From an uncultured Sinobacteraceae bacterium (GTDB lineage Bacteria > Pseudomonadota > Gammaproteobacteria > Nevskiales > Nevskiaceae), in the NCBI GenBank assembly GCA_903822975.1, contig CAIJRD010000009.1, positions 186,001 to 250,000 of the forward strand: a stretch of 64,000 nucleotides of DNA, given 5' to 3'. Positions 13,161-22,285 of the stretch are shown here, in pieces; within the stretch, counting starts at the first letter, position 1, and every line of letters starts with the position of its first letter. The notes under the pieces are model-generated. The model saw only the letters and a program-made list of their open reading frames with translations. It searched no databases and had not been told where the DNA came from. Both the position numbers and the translations under genes were made by a program.

Positions 13161-13183
13161 CCGCGCCAAGGATGGCGCGGTAT
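13161..13183 (+). terminator. Attenuator-like hairpin upstream of leuA
   Basis: An 8-bp perfect stem (CCGCGCCA / TGGCGCGG, 13161-13168 with 13173-13180) with a 4-base loop lies 46 bases before the leuA start. Only a short AT-rich tail (TATTAA) follows, so it is not a textbook T-tract terminator. It could be the regulated element of leucine attenuation. I could not resolve the competing antiterminator fold by eye. Confidence 0.45.
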
Positions 13184-13226
13184 TAACAGGGATGTTGTTG
13201 GGGACGTTACACAGGAGCGCAGCATC

Positions 13227-14990
13227 ATGTTGAAAGATCCTTCCAAGAAATATCGTTCGTTCGCGCCGGTCGCCTTGCCCGACCGTCGCTGGCCGGACGT
13301 GGTGATCACGGCCCCACCGGTGTGGTGCAGTGTCGACTTGCGCGACGGCAACCAGGCGCTGATCGAGCCGATGGACCGCTCGCGCAAGCTGCGCATGTTC
13401 GACCAGTTGGTGAAGATCGGTTTCAAGGAAATCGAAGTGGGTTTTCCGTCGGCCTCGCAGACCGAGTTCGATTTCCTGCGGCACCTGATCGAACAGAACC
13501 TGATTCCAGACGACGTCACCATCCAGGTGCTGACGCAGGCGCGCGAGCACTTGATCGAGCGCAGCTTCGAGGCCGTTCGCGGCGCGCGTCGCGTGATCAT
13601 GCACGTGTACAACGCCACCGCGCCGGTGATGCGCCGCGTGGTGTTCAACCTCGGCCAGGATGAAGTGATTTCGGAACTGGCCGTGAAGCACGCGCAGCTG
13701 GTGAAGGATCTGGCCGCCAAGCAGCCGGATACCGACTGGGTGTTCCAGTACTCGCCGGAGATGTTTTCCGGTACGGAGCTGGATTTCTCCAAGCGCATCG
13801 TCGATGCGGTGACCGAAGTCTGGCAGCCGACGCCGGCGAAGCCTTGCATCATCAACCTGCCGTCGACGGTCGAGCATTCGACGCCGAATATCTTCGCCGA
13901 CATGATCGAGTGGATGCATCGCAACCTCGCGCGGCGCGACAGCATCGTGATCTCGGCGCATCCGCACAACGATCGCGGCACCGGCACCGCCGCCGCCGAG
14001 TTCGCCATCATGGCGGGTGCGGATCGCGTCGAAGGTTGCCTGTTCGGCAACGGCGAGCGCACCGGCAACGTCGACATCGTCAATCTGGCCTTGAACCTGT
14101 ACACGCAAGGCGTCGACCCCGGCCTGGATTTTTCCGATATCGACGAAGTGCGTCGTTGCGTCGAATACTGCAACCAGCTGCCGGTGCATCCGCGTCATCC
14201 GTATGTCGGCGATCTGGTGTTCACCTCGTTTTCGGGTTCGCACCAGGACGCGATCAAGAAGGCGTTTTCGGCGCGCAAGGAAGGCGATATCTGGGAGATG
14301 CCGTACCTGCCGATCGATCCGCTCGATCTCGGCCGCAGCTACGAGGCGGTGATCCGCGTCAACTCGCAGAGCGGCAAGGGCGGCATCACCTATCTGCTCG
14401 AGCACGAGTACGGCTTGAGCCTGCCGCGCCGCTTGCAGATCGAGTTCAGCCAGATCGTGCAGGCCGTGATGGACGACAGCGGCAAGGAAGTCACCGCCGG
14501 CGACATCTGGGGCATCTTCGAGCGTGAGTACCTTGTGGGCCGGCGGCCGTTCGAGTACGTCGCCCATCATCTGGTCGAGGACTCCACGCGCAGCGAAGTC
14601 GAACTGTCGAGCGAGGTGGTGTTCGATGGCGTGCAGCGCAAGCTCGCCGGTCGCGGCAACGGCCCGATCGACGCCTTTGTCGCCGCCATTGCCAAGCTGT
14701 CAGGCGAGCAGATCAGCGTGGTCGATTATCACGAGCATGCAATCGGTGCGGGTGCCGGTGCCGCGGCGGTGACCTATATCGAGCTGCGCGTCGGCAGCGA
14801 TGCCGGCGGCAAAACCCTGTTCGGCGTTGGCCGCGATCCCAACATCGTCACCGCCTCGCTGAAGGCGATCGTGTCGGGCCTCAACCGGGTGCTGCAGAAG
14901 CGGCAGCCGTCCGCGAAGGCGGCGAGCGCGGTCGAACCGGTGGTGGGCGCCAGCGCCGATTCGCCGGCCGCGTTCGAAGTCACACCTTAA
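13227..14990 (+). CDS. leuA: 2-isopropylmalate synthase (type 2 LeuA)
   Basis: 587-residue enzyme condensing acetyl-CoA with 2-oxoisovalerate, the committed step of leucine synthesis. The start ATG at 13227 has an AGGAG ribosome site; the same frame is open upstream to 13080, but that stretch is the regulatory leader. The N-terminus [23 protein letters not shown] and the HMGL-like barrel motifs [31 protein letters not shown] and FGNGERTGN are those of the long type-2 LeuA found in pseudomonads and actinobacteria. A C-terminal LeuA allosteric (leucine feedback) domain is present. The last 20 residues are low-complexity Ala/Ser. Confidence 0.96.
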   Translation: MLKDPSKKYRSFAPVALPDRRWPDVVITAPPVWCSVDLRDGNQALIEPMDRSRKLRMFDQLVKIGFKEIEVGFPSASQTEFDFLRHLIEQNLIPDDVTIQVLTQAREHLIERSFEAVRGARRVIMHVYNATAPVMRRVVFNLGQDEVISELAVKHAQLVKDLAAKQPDTDWVFQYSPEMFSGTELDFSKRIVDAVTEVWQPTPAKPCIINLPSTVEHSTPNIFADMIEWMHRNLARRDSIVISAHPHNDRGTGTAAAEFAIMAGADRVEGCLFGNGERTGNVDIVNLALNLYTQGVDPGLDFSDIDEVRRCVEYCNQLPVHPRHPYVGDLVFTSFSGSHQDAIKKAFSARKEGDIWEMPYLPIDPLDLGRSYEAVIRVNSQSGKGGITYLLEHEYGLSLPRRLQIEFSQIVQAVMDDSGKEVTAGDIWGIFEREYLVGRRPFEYVAHHLVEDSTRSEVELSSEVVFDGVQRKLAGRGNGPIDAFVAAIAKLSGEQISVVDYHEHAIGAGAGAAAVTYIELRVGSDAGGKTLFGVGRDPNIVTASLKAIVSGLNRVLQKRQPSAKAASAVEPVVGASADSPAAFEVTP

Positions 14991-15012
14991 GCGAACTAGC
15001 CGCGCAGTCATG

Positions 15013-15044
15013 CGGCGATCGGCTCGAAGCAGGGCCGATCGCCG
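15013..15044 (+). terminator. Stem-loop downstream of leuA
   Basis: A perfect 11-bp stem (CGGCGATCGGC / GCCGATCGCCG) with a 10-base loop begins 22 bases after the leuA stop. It lacks a T-tract, so it may be a transcript-stabilising hairpin or a weak terminator. Confidence 0.45.
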
Positions 15045-15134
15045 AGTCCTGCCACCGCCGACGGGAGACTCTGGCGGCTGTCGAGGGTTGCCTAAGAATC
15101 TATACTGCCGGCCAAGACCCATGGCCACGATCTC

Positions 15135-16037
15135 ATGAATCCTGCGCGTCGCCGACGCTATCTCGATGCGCTGGGCATCGAGACCTGGGTTGCGCGCGGC
15201 AGCGCGGCATCGCCCGCTGCGGTCGAGGCGGTCGAGCGCGCCGAGTCGGATGCTGCATCGGATCAGGCGACTGCGCCAAAGCTGTCGTCGTCGTCGCCGC
15301 CATCATCGTCTTCGCTATCGACGCCGTCAGCGCCCATGCCCGCGTCGATCGTTCGCGAAACGCGGGCCGTTGCAACGCCATCCGCATCCACCAATCTTTT
15401 TTCCGATCCCGTCGAGATGGCCAAAGTAAAACCGCCGGTCGCAGCCCCCGTCTTGCGCGATGTGCCGACCGATTGGGCCGGGCTCGCTGCGGCCGTGTCG
15501 GGCTGCACCGAATGCAAGCTGTGCCGCACGCGCACCAACACGGTGTTCGGCGTCGGTTTGCCGCTGGCGCCGCTGATGGTGGTCGGCGAGGGACCGGGGG
15601 CCGACGAGGATGCACAGGGCCAGCCCTTCGTCGGTCGCGCCGGCAAGCTGCTCGACGAAATGCTCAAGGCGATCGGCCGCACGCGCCACGAGTCCGCGCC
15701 CGAGAAATCGGTCTACATCGCCAACGTCGTCAAGTGCAGGCCGCCGGCGAATCGCGACCCGGAAGCTGACGAAGTCGAAGCATGCCGTCCGTATCTCGAT
15801 CAGCAGATCCGGCTGATCCAGCCGAAGCTGATCGTCGCACTCGGCCGCATTGCCGCGCAGCGCCTGTTGGCGACCGATGAACCGCTGTCGAAACTGCGTG
15901 GCAATGTGTACGCCTACGGCAGCGAGCAGACGCCGGTCATGATCACCTACCATCCCGCATATCTGCTGCGCAGTCCCGGCGAGAAGGCAAAAAGCTGGGC
16001 GGATCTGAAGCGCGTGCACCAGTTCCTCGCAGGCTGA
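15135..16037 (+). CDS. Uracil-DNA glycosylase, family 4 (Fe-S)
   Basis: 300-residue protein. The C-terminal 200 residues form a family-4 UDG: GEGPGADEDAQGQPFVGRAG is motif A, HPAYLLRSP is motif B, and cysteines in CTECKLC, NVVKCRPP and EACRPYL are placed as for the [4Fe-4S] cluster of this family. It excises uracil from DNA. The N-terminal ~110 residues are Ser/Ala/Pro-rich and probably disordered, longer than the stand-alone thermophilic enzymes but common in proteobacterial versions. rimI follows after 43 bases, a frequently seen pairing. Confidence 0.9.
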   Translation: MNPARRRRYLDALGIETWVARGSAASPAAVEAVERAESDAASDQATAPKLSSSSPPSSSSLSTPSAPMPASIVRETRAVATPSASTNLFSDPVEMAKVKPPVAAPVLRDVPTDWAGLAAAVSGCTECKLCRTRTNTVFGVGLPLAPLMVVGEGPGADEDAQGQPFVGRAGKLLDEMLKAIGRTRHESAPEKSVYIANVVKCRPPANRDPEADEVEACRPYLDQQIRLIQPKLIVALGRIAAQRLLATDEPLSKLRGNVYAYGSEQTPVMITYHPAYLLRSPGEKAKSWADLKRVHQFLAG

Positions 16038-16080
16038 GGCGGTTCGTCCGCCGCTTCGAAAGCCGCCAGACCTCCGTCGC

Positions 16081-16566
16081 ATGAGCGCCCAGCCCGAATC
16101 CGCCGTTGCTCCCGGTGCCGGCTTACGCATTCTGCCGATGCACGCAGGGCTGCTGCCGCAGGTGCTCGAAATCGAATTGCGCGCCTACGCGTTTCCGTGG
16201 ACCGAAAACATTTTTCGCGACTGCCTGAAAGCCGGCTATAGCGGTTGGGTGCTGAGCGATGCGCAGAACCACTTGCGTGGTTATGCGCTGATGAGCATGG
16301 CGGTGGGCGAGGCGCACGTGCTGAATCTGTGTGTCGATCCCAGTTACCAGCAACAGGGTTACGGCCGCCTGCTGCTGCTCCACATGATGCGCATTGCGCG
16401 CGCGGCGAATCTCACCATCGTGCTGCTGGAAGTGCGGCGTTCGAACAAGGCGGCGTTGCGCCTGTACGAGTCAGAGGGCTTCAAACGGATCGGCCTGCGC
16501 AAGGCCTACTATCCGGCGGCCGACGGTCGCGAAGACGCCTTCGTGCTCGGCTACGACATCACCTGA
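16081..16566 (+). CDS. rimI: Ribosomal protein S18-alanine N-acetyltransferase RimI
   Basis: 161-residue GNAT protein. The acetyl-CoA pyrophosphate loop reads Q-x-Q-G-Y-G-R-L (QQQGYGRLLL), followed by the RimI-type block LLEVRRSNKAALRLYESEGF and the Tyr near the end of that helix. An N-terminal ELRAYAFPWTENIFRDCL segment is also typical of RimI. It acetylates the N-terminus of ribosomal protein S18. The start at 16081 lies 43 bases after the glycosylase stop, so the pair is probably cotranscribed. Confidence 0.92.
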   Translation: MSAQPESAVAPGAGLRILPMHAGLLPQVLEIELRAYAFPWTENIFRDCLKAGYSGWVLSDAQNHLRGYALMSMAVGEAHVLNLCVDPSYQQQGYGRLLLLHMMRIARAANLTIVLLEVRRSNKAALRLYESEGFKRIGLRKAYYPAADGREDAFVLGYDIT

Positions 16567-16582
16567 ACGCAGCCACCCGACG

Positions 16583-16680
16583 GCAATCAACTGGTCGCAA
16601 TCAACCGAGTGCAATCAACCGAGTGCAATCGACTGAGCGCAATCAACCGAGTGCAATCAACCGAGTGCGATCGACTGAGC
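16583..16680. repeat. Tandem array, seven 14-bp units
   Basis: Seven contiguous 14-bp units related to GCAATCAACCGAGT start 16 bases after the rimI stop. After the first, divergent unit the copies follow an A-A-B-A-A-B order (B is close to GCAATCGACTGAGC), so a 42-bp block has itself been duplicated. The array ends 65 bases before the next gene. Confidence 0.95.
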
Positions 16681-16745
16681 GCAAGCTTGCCGCGCTACTG
16701 TGCGAGTAGCGCAGCCGCCCGCTGCCGTTATCAAGGAGTTCCGCC

Positions 16746-17975
16746 GTGACCGCAAGACGTGCATCGCAAGTCGCCTGGGCGCTGACCGCCTGGGCCAATC
16801 ACGCCTTCGCCACAACCGTACTGGTCGGCTTTTTCCCGATTTTTTTCGACAAGTACTGGGCCAAGGATCTGCCCGGCACCACGTCGACGTTCTATCTCGG
16901 CCTGTCGAACTCCAGCGCCAGTTTTGTCGTCATGCTGCTCGCACCCTGGCTCGGCGCGCTGGCCGACCGGCGCGGTCAGAAGAAGCTGTGGCTGGGCGTA
17001 TTCACCGCCATCGGCGTGCTCGCCACCGCCACACTCGCCTTGATCGGTGCCGGCGAATGGCCGTGGGCGCTGGCAGTTTTTGCGGTCGCCTCGATCGGCT
17101 TTTTCGGCGGGTCTTCGTTCCAGGACGCGCTGATCGTCAACGTTGCCGAACCGGCCGAGACCAATCGCGTGTCGGCGTTCGGCTTTGCGCTCGGCTATCT
17201 CGGCGGTGGATTGATCTTCCTGTTCAACGTCGCCATGGTGCTGAAGCCGGCCTGGTTCGGCTTGGCCGATGCGACCGTGGCGACCAAGCTCGCTTTTATC
17301 GACGTCGCACTGTGGTGGGCGCTGTTTACGCTGCCGCTGTTCTGGCGAGTGAAGGAAGCCGCACCCGTCACCGAGCCGACCGGCTGGCGCGAACTGTGGA
17401 ACACGCTGAAGCAGGTTCTGCGCGATAAACCGGTGCTGCATTTCCTGCTCGCCTACTGGCTCTATATCGACGCGATCGGCACCTTGCAGCAGATGGCGGT
17501 GGACTTCGGCGCCAAGCTCGGCTTCTCCACCAGCGCGCTGATCCAGGCGCTGCTGCTGGTGCAGTTCGTGTCGTTTCCGTGCGCCATCGCATTCGGCCGG
17601 ATCGGTGATCGCATCGGCACCAAGCGCGCGATCTACCTGGGACTCGCGGTGTTCGTGCTGGTGACGATGTGGGCCTACACGATGCAGACCGAGCGCCAGT
17701 TTTACATCATGGCGGCGATCGTCGGCACCGTGCAGGGCGGCGTGCAGGCACTGTCGCGGTCGTACTTTTCGCGGCTGATCCCACGCGAACGCGCCGGCGA
17801 GTATTTCGGCTTCTACAACATGCTCGGCAAGTTCGCCGCCGTGTTGGGTCCCTTGGTGGTGGGTGCGGTGGCAATCGCCACCGGCAACCAGCGACTGTCG
17901 ATTCTGGTGCTCGGCGTGTTCTTTATCGCCGGCGCTTGGCTGCTGTCGCGCGTGCGCGAACCGGCGGCCGCTTAA
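16746..17975 (+). CDS. MFS transporter of the UMF1/Atg22-like family
   Basis: 409-residue protein with about twelve membrane helices, starting at a GTG preceded by AAGGAG. The N-terminus (AWALTAWANHAFATTVLVGFFPIFFDKYW), the early motif APWLGALADRRGQKK and the later SRSYFSRLIPRERAGEYFGFYNM are characteristic of the UMF1 subgroup of major facilitator proteins related to eukaryotic Atg22. The substrate is not known for bacterial members; amino-acid export has been proposed for the eukaryotic relatives. It is convergent with the next gene, 10 bases away. Confidence 0.88.
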   Translation: MTARRASQVAWALTAWANHAFATTVLVGFFPIFFDKYWAKDLPGTTSTFYLGLSNSSASFVVMLLAPWLGALADRRGQKKLWLGVFTAIGVLATATLALIGAGEWPWALAVFAVASIGFFGGSSFQDALIVNVAEPAETNRVSAFGFALGYLGGGLIFLFNVAMVLKPAWFGLADATVATKLAFIDVALWWALFTLPLFWRVKEAAPVTEPTGWRELWNTLKQVLRDKPVLHFLLAYWLYIDAIGTLQQMAVDFGAKLGFSTSALIQALLLVQFVSFPCAIAFGRIGDRIGTKRAIYLGLAVFVLVTMWAYTMQTERQFYIMAAIVGTVQGGVQALSRSYFSRLIPRERAGEYFGFYNMLGKFAAVLGPLVVGAVAIATGNQRLSILVLGVFFIAGAWLLSRVREPAAA

Positions 17976-17985
17976 AGTCAGACGA

Positions 17986-18414
17986 TCAGCTGTGAGCGCG
18001 CTGGCGCCGACACAATGCACCGCCGAGCAGCGCGCATAACGGAATCGCCACGATCAGTAGCCACTGCAGCTTGGGCGTATGCGAAGCCTGTCCGCTGAAC
18101 AAGGTATACAGACTGATGCCGACGCAGAGCCACGAGGCCAGCGCGCCATTGAGTGTTTCATCGTGTCGCGCCAGTCGCGCCGCGACATATCCGCCGGCCG
18201 CAGCACTGCCGAGTCCGATCGCAATCTCGATCAGCGTGAGGGCCACGCTGCCATGAATCGCGCTCGCCACCGCCATTTGCGCATCCGCCGGCGGCAGATG
18301 CTGCAGCTGAAAGTGCAGGATCGCGTACAGCACCAGGGGCACCGCGAGGATGTTGGTCATTGCGAAGTCGACCAATGCGCCGAGCACGACGCCGCGTAGC
18401 GATACTCTGTTCAT
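17986..18414 (-). CDS. Hypothetical four-helix membrane protein
   Basis: 142-residue protein made almost entirely of four hydrophobic segments (about 10-32, 47-80, 88-108 and 114-134), beginning MNRVSLRGVVLGALVDF and ending in a basic RRQRAHS tail. Gly/Ala-rich helices such as ALTLIEIAIGLGSAAAGGYVAARLA could pack tightly, but I recognise no named family. It faces the MFS gene tail to tail. Confidence 0.6.
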   Translation of the reverse strand: MNRVSLRGVVLGALVDFAMTNILAVPLVLYAILHFQLQHLPPADAQMAVASAIHGSVALTLIEIAIGLGSAAAGGYVAARLARHDETLNGALASWLCVGISLYTLFSGQASHTPKLQWLLIVAIPLCALLGGALCRRQRAHS

Positions 18415-18626
18415 GCGCGGATGCCCTCGTGTATTTCCTGGGACGTGAATCGGTTATCGGAAGCTTAACCGCAAGCGCGGCGAAGGTTACAGGGTCAAGC
18501 TTTCGGGCCTGCCACGTCGCGAGCGGTGCGCGCTAGATCGGCCGTCTGGCGATCGGCCTGCGCAAGTACGCGCGCCGAGTGCGCGCTCGCGTTACCAGCG
18601 AGCCACTGCGAGCCGGCTATTTCGAG

Positions 18627-19169
18627 CTAGCCATTGCGCGGCGCGTCGTCGGCGAGAATCGTCGCGTACAGATTGCTGAGCGGTGCGGCCGGCGTCACCT
18701 GCAATTGCCGCTCGAATGCGAAGCCGAGCTTGAGCAGCAACCGGATCGAAAGAAGGTTATCGGGCGCGGTGATCGCGAGCACGCGCGTGAGTGCCAGCCG
18801 TGATCGACCATCGGCCAGCACCGCCGCCGCCGCTTCGTGCGCATAGCCCTGGCCGTTATAGGCATCGAGCAGCGCGAAGCCGAGATCGGGATCATCGAGC
18901 CCTTCGCGCCGCAACAGTCCGCATAAGCCGATCGGCGTGCCGTCGCGCTGCTGAACCAGGAGCAGACCGTGTCCGTGCTGGCGATAGCTCGCCTGCGGAC
19001 CGGTTTCGATGTAGCGCTGCGCATCGGTCAGGCTGTGCACCTTGCGATCACCGATGAAGCGCAGCCAACTGGCTTGATTCAGCAATTGCAGAATGAAGCG
19101 GTCGTCGCGCAGTTCAAGCGTGCGCAGTTGCAGGCGTGGCGTGTCGAGTGGTGTGGCGATGGCGATCAA
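18627..19169 (-). CDS. GNAT-family N-acetyltransferase (RimJ-like)
   Basis: Acetyltransferase of about 180 residues. The core begins TPLDTPRLQLRTLELRDDRF, includes the acetyl-CoA loop region NGQGYAHEAAAAVL, and ends with the RimJ/RimL-type strand-helix NLLSIRLLLKLGFAFERQLQ. The open frame extends to 19352, but those residues are Arg/Ser-rich with no homology; I placed the start at a TTG at 19169, immediately before the domain, and consider it uncertain. The substrate is unknown. An alternative is an acetylase of a small molecule rather than a ribosomal protein. Confidence 0.75.
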   Translation of the reverse strand: MIAIATPLDTPRLQLRTLELRDDRFILQLLNQASWLRFIGDRKVHSLTDAQRYIETGPQASYRQHGHGLLLVQQRDGTPIGLCGLLRREGLDDPDLGFALLDAYNGQGYAHEAAAAVLADGRSRLALTRVLAITAPDNLLSIRLLLKLGFAFERQLQVTPAAPLSNLYATILADDAPRNG

Positions 19170-19320
19170 GTGGTGTGTCTCGGTGCTGAGGCGTGAACGC
19201 GGCCGCGAGCGACGGACCACACGCGGCGTCCCGGTGTCTCCGCTTCGTCTGCGGGGCTCGAGTGTGGTCGCGGACGCAGTTGTTTTGCGAGAAACGCAGG
19301 CGCCAGTCGCATCGGTTCGG

Positions 19321-20433
19321 TCAAGGGCTACCGCGTTCGCGCCTGCCGACATTGAACAGCGACGCGCTGCTTGGAAAGGCTTCGTCGACGGTTTGGATGC
19401 GACCGGAATCGCTTGCGTCGTAGCCGGGCAGGGAGTTCACGGCGAGGCGGAAGCTGTCGGAGTGCAGTGTCTCGATCACGCGCAGCATCAGCGGCGAGTC
19501 GAGAAAGCGGGCCTCGCACAGGAAGAAGTAGCGCTCGCCGACGATCGGCAGAAAATCCAGTCCGAAGCGCTTCGCCGCAGTCTCCACGCCGAAGCCGACA
19601 TCGGCCATGTCGCTGGCGACATACGCGGCCACCGCCGCGTGAGTGAACTCACCATTGTCGTGGCCGCGAATCTGCTGCGGGTCGATATCGTGATGTTCGA
19701 GCATCAGGTCGAGCAGGTAGCGTGTAGCCGATCCGGGCTGACGGTTGACGAAGCGCAGGTCGCTGCGCGTCAGGTCGGCCAGACCGCCGACCTGCTTCGG
19801 ATTGCCGGCGGCGAGCATGATGCCCTGGCGTCGCGTCGCCAGATGCAGCAGGCGATGCGACTTCGGTCGAATCCAGCGCGCGAATGCTTGCAGCGTCGCG
19901 CGTTCGTAGTCGCCGATCGCCACGTGAAATCCGGCGACGTCGCAGGTCGATTGACTTAGTGCGGCGACGGCTTCGAAGCTGGTGCAGTACTTCAGATCGA
20001 GCGGAATCTGCGCGCGGCTGAACCATTCGCGCAGCGTCTCGACCGCGAAACCATGGCTGGCCTGCATGCGCAGGATCGGTTGCGTTGCGGATAGCGCGCG
20101 CTGCAGTTCGACTTCCAGCTCCGAGGCCAGACTATCCAGCAGCGGCGTGAGGCGTGCGCTGATGCGGCGATCGGCCCACACCAGTTTCTCCGCCAAGGGC
20201 GACAGGGTCGCTCCGCGTCCGCGCGCCATCACCACCAGCGGCGTGCCGAACAGGGCGTCGCCGTCGCGCAGCAAGCCCCAGGCATAGCGATAGGACAAAC
20301 CGGTTTTGCGGCAGGCCAGCGCCAGCGCACCGCTTTCGTGGATCGCCGCAAGCAATTCGACCAGGCGCGGCAACAACTGGCGACCGTCGCGGCTCTGCAA
20401 CTGCCATTGCGGCTTGATCGACAAGCTGAACAT
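19321..20433 (-). CDS. ModE-like HTH regulator with periplasmic-binding-type sensor domain
   Basis: 370-residue protein from the ATG at 20433, which has a GGGAG ribosome site 8 bases upstream. Residues 1-110 form a ModE/LysR-type winged helix (RLVELLAAIHESGALALACRKTGLSYRYAWGLL). The rest resembles a type-2 periplasmic-binding fold used for ligand sensing (ILRMQASHGFAVETL onward, with GSATRYLLDLMLEHHDI and HAAVAAYVASDMADVGFG). Such regulators commonly sit beside molybdenum-dependent formate dehydrogenases, as here, where it is divergent from the formate transporter/dehydrogenase operon. Molybdate or formate sensing is inference. Confidence 0.8.
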   Translation of the reverse strand: MFSLSIKPQWQLQSRDGRQLLPRLVELLAAIHESGALALACRKTGLSYRYAWGLLRDGDALFGTPLVVMARGRGATLSPLAEKLVWADRRISARLTPLLDSLASELEVELQRALSATQPILRMQASHGFAVETLREWFSRAQIPLDLKYCTSFEAVAALSQSTCDVAGFHVAIGDYERATLQAFARWIRPKSHRLLHLATRRQGIMLAAGNPKQVGGLADLTRSDLRFVNRQPGSATRYLLDLMLEHHDIDPQQIRGHDNGEFTHAAVAAYVASDMADVGFGVETAAKRFGLDFLPIVGERYFFLCEARFLDSPLMLRVIETLHSDSFRLAVNSLPGYDASDSGRIQTVDEAFPSSASLFNVGRRERGSP

Positions 20434-20583
20434 CGTTCGCACTCCCTTGCCCACTGCGATCCCTGCAGGATTCCGCGTTCACACGCGGATCCGATCCGCT
20501 TGAATCGTACCGGCTATTGAAAGCCTATTCCTGCATTGTAGTGGCAGTGGTAGCGTGGCGAACAAATAAGGTCACGGTCGAAA

Positions 20584-20605
20584 GATATGCTCAAAAAAAC
20601 ATATC
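20584..20605 (+). promoter_or_regulatory. Inverted repeat upstream of the formate operon
   Basis: GATATG and CATATC half-sites separated by 10 AT-rich bases lie 30 bases before the transporter start, in the 202-base divergent region shared with the ModE-like regulator gene. This is a plausible operator for that regulator. No second copy was noticed. Confidence 0.4.
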
Positions 20606-20635
20606 GGGCCGCGACCACAGCGAGGAGAGCCCACG

Positions 20636-22285
20636 ATGTCGACGATTCCGCAACAGGTGCATGGAAGTTCTGTGAACGGCAGTAGTCTTCTGGCAAAGGA
20701 GCGCAGCATCGCCGGGCCCGGCTTCAACCGCTGGCTGGTGCCGCCGGCTGCGCTCGCAATTCATCTTTGCATCGGCATGGCCTACGGCTTCAGCGTGTTC
20801 TGGCTGCCGCTGTCGAAGGCACTGCCCGGCGTCGATGCCTGTGCATCCAGCATGGGCTGGTTCGAAGAACTGTTCGCATCGTGCAACTGGCGCGTCGCCT
20901 CGCTGAACTTCACCTTCACGCTGTTCATCGTCGTGCTTGGAATTTCCGCGGCACTCTGGGGCGGTTGGCTCGAACGCGCCGGGCCGCGCAAGGCTGGTGT
21001 GGTAGCCGCGCTGTGCTGGAGCGGTGGCCTGGCACTCGGCGCGCTCGGCATTTCCATGCACCAGCTGTGGTTGATCTGGCTCGGCCCCGGCATCCTCGGC
21101 GGCGTCGGTCTCGGGCTGGGCTACATCTCACCCGTGTCGACCTTGATCAAGTGGTTCCCCGATCGCCGCGGCATGGCCACCGGCATGGCGATCATGGGCT
21201 TCGGCGGCGGCGCGATGATCGGCGCTCCGCTGGCGGTGCTGCTGATGAAGCACTTCTCGAGTGCCGACGGCCCCGGTGTTGCGCAGACCTTTCTGGCGCT
21301 GGCGGCGATCTATCTCGTCTTCATGCTGTGCGGTGCTTTCGGCTACCGCGTGCCGCCGAGTGGTTGGCGTCCGGCGGGTTGGACGGCGCCGGCCGCGTCC
21401 GGGTCGAATGCGATGGTCACACAACGTCATGTGCATCTGAACGTGGCCTGGAAGACGCCGCAGTTCTGGCTGGTGTGGGGCGTGCTGTGCATGAACGTGA
21501 GCGCCGGCATCGGCATCCTGTCGATGGCCTCGCCGATGTTGCAGGAAGTGTTCGGTGGTCGGCTGATCGGCGTCAACGCCGGCTTCAACGATCTCGACGC
21601 GGATCAGAAACTGCAGATCGCCGCAATCGCCGCCGGCTTCACCGGGCTGTTGAGTCTGTTCAACATCGGCGGACGTTTCTTCTGGGCCTCGCTGTCGGAT
21701 CGCATCGGCCGCAAGGGCACTTATTACTGCTTCTTCCTGCTCGGCATCCTGTTGTACGCGGCGACACCGTCGCTCGGTCATAGCGGCAGCGTCGCGCTGT
21801 TCGTCGCTGCGTTCTGCGTCATCCTGTCGATGTACGGTGGCGGCTTCGCAACGGTGCCGGCATATCTCGCCGATCTGTTCGGCACACAGATGGTCGGCGC
21901 GATTCACGGTCGCCTGCTGACCGCCTGGTCCACCGCCGGCGTGATCGGTCCGGTGCTGATCGGTTATCTGCGCGACTACCAGCTCGGCCACGGTGTGGCC
22001 AAGGCGCAGGCCTACGACACCACGCTGTACATCCTCTGCGCGCTGCTGTTGATCGGCCTGGTCTGCAACCTGCTGGTGCGACCCGTCGCCGCGCGCCACT
22101 TCATGAGCGATGAGCAACTTGCGGCGGAGCGTCGCCTCGCGCACGACAGTCCGAGTGCCGTTACCGCATCGAGCACCGGCAGCGGAGTCAGCGCGACCGT
22201 CGTGCTCGCCTGGCTCGCGGTCGGCGTTCCAATCGCTTGGGGTGTGTGGACGACGCTGCAGAAAGCGGTCGTGCTGTTCCATTGA
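20636..22285 (+). CDS. OFA-family MFS transporter (oxalate/formate antiporter-like)
   Basis: 549-residue membrane protein with about twelve helices; start ATG with GAGGAG eight bases upstream. Features of the oxalate/formate antiporter family include the N-terminal NRWLVPPAALAIHLCIGMAYGFSVFWLP, the LGYISPVSTLIKWFPDRRGMATGMAIMGFG block and the later NIGGRFFWASLSDRIGRK motif. Its position as first gene before a complete formate dehydrogenase suggests formate (or a related carboxylate) uptake, though substrate cannot be proven from sequence. Its stop overlaps the start of a small repeat-containing frame. Confidence 0.88.
   Translation: MSTIPQQVHGSSVNGSSLLAKERSIAGPGFNRWLVPPAALAIHLCIGMAYGFSVFWLPLSKALPGVDACASSMGWFEELFASCNWRVASLNFTFTLFIVVLGISAALWGGWLERAGPRKAGVVAALCWSGGLALGALGISMHQLWLIWLGPGILGGVGLGLGYISPVSTLIKWFPDRRGMATGMAIMGFGGGAMIGAPLAVLLMKHFSSADGPGVAQTFLALAAIYLVFMLCGAFGYRVPPSGWRPAGWTAPAASGSNAMVTQRHVHLNVAWKTPQFWLVWGVLCMNVSAGIGILSMASPMLQEVFGGRLIGVNAGFNDLDADQKLQIAAIAAGFTGLLSLFNIGGRFFWASLSDRIGRKGTYYCFFLLGILLYAATPSLGHSGSVALFVAAFCVILSMYGGGFATVPAYLADLFGTQMVGAIHGRLLTAWSTAGVIGPVLIGYLRDYQLGHGVAKAQAYDTTLYILCALLLIGLVCNLLVRPVAARHFMSDEQLAAERRLAHDSPSAVTASSTGSGVSATVVLAWLAVGVPIAWGVWTTLQKAVVLFH

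Noticed and set aside
19170..19352. N-terminal extension of the RimJ-like GNAT gene
   Set aside because: Arg/Ser-rich residues without homology before a domain that begins cleanly at about 19160; treated as an upstream region, although the start is not certain.
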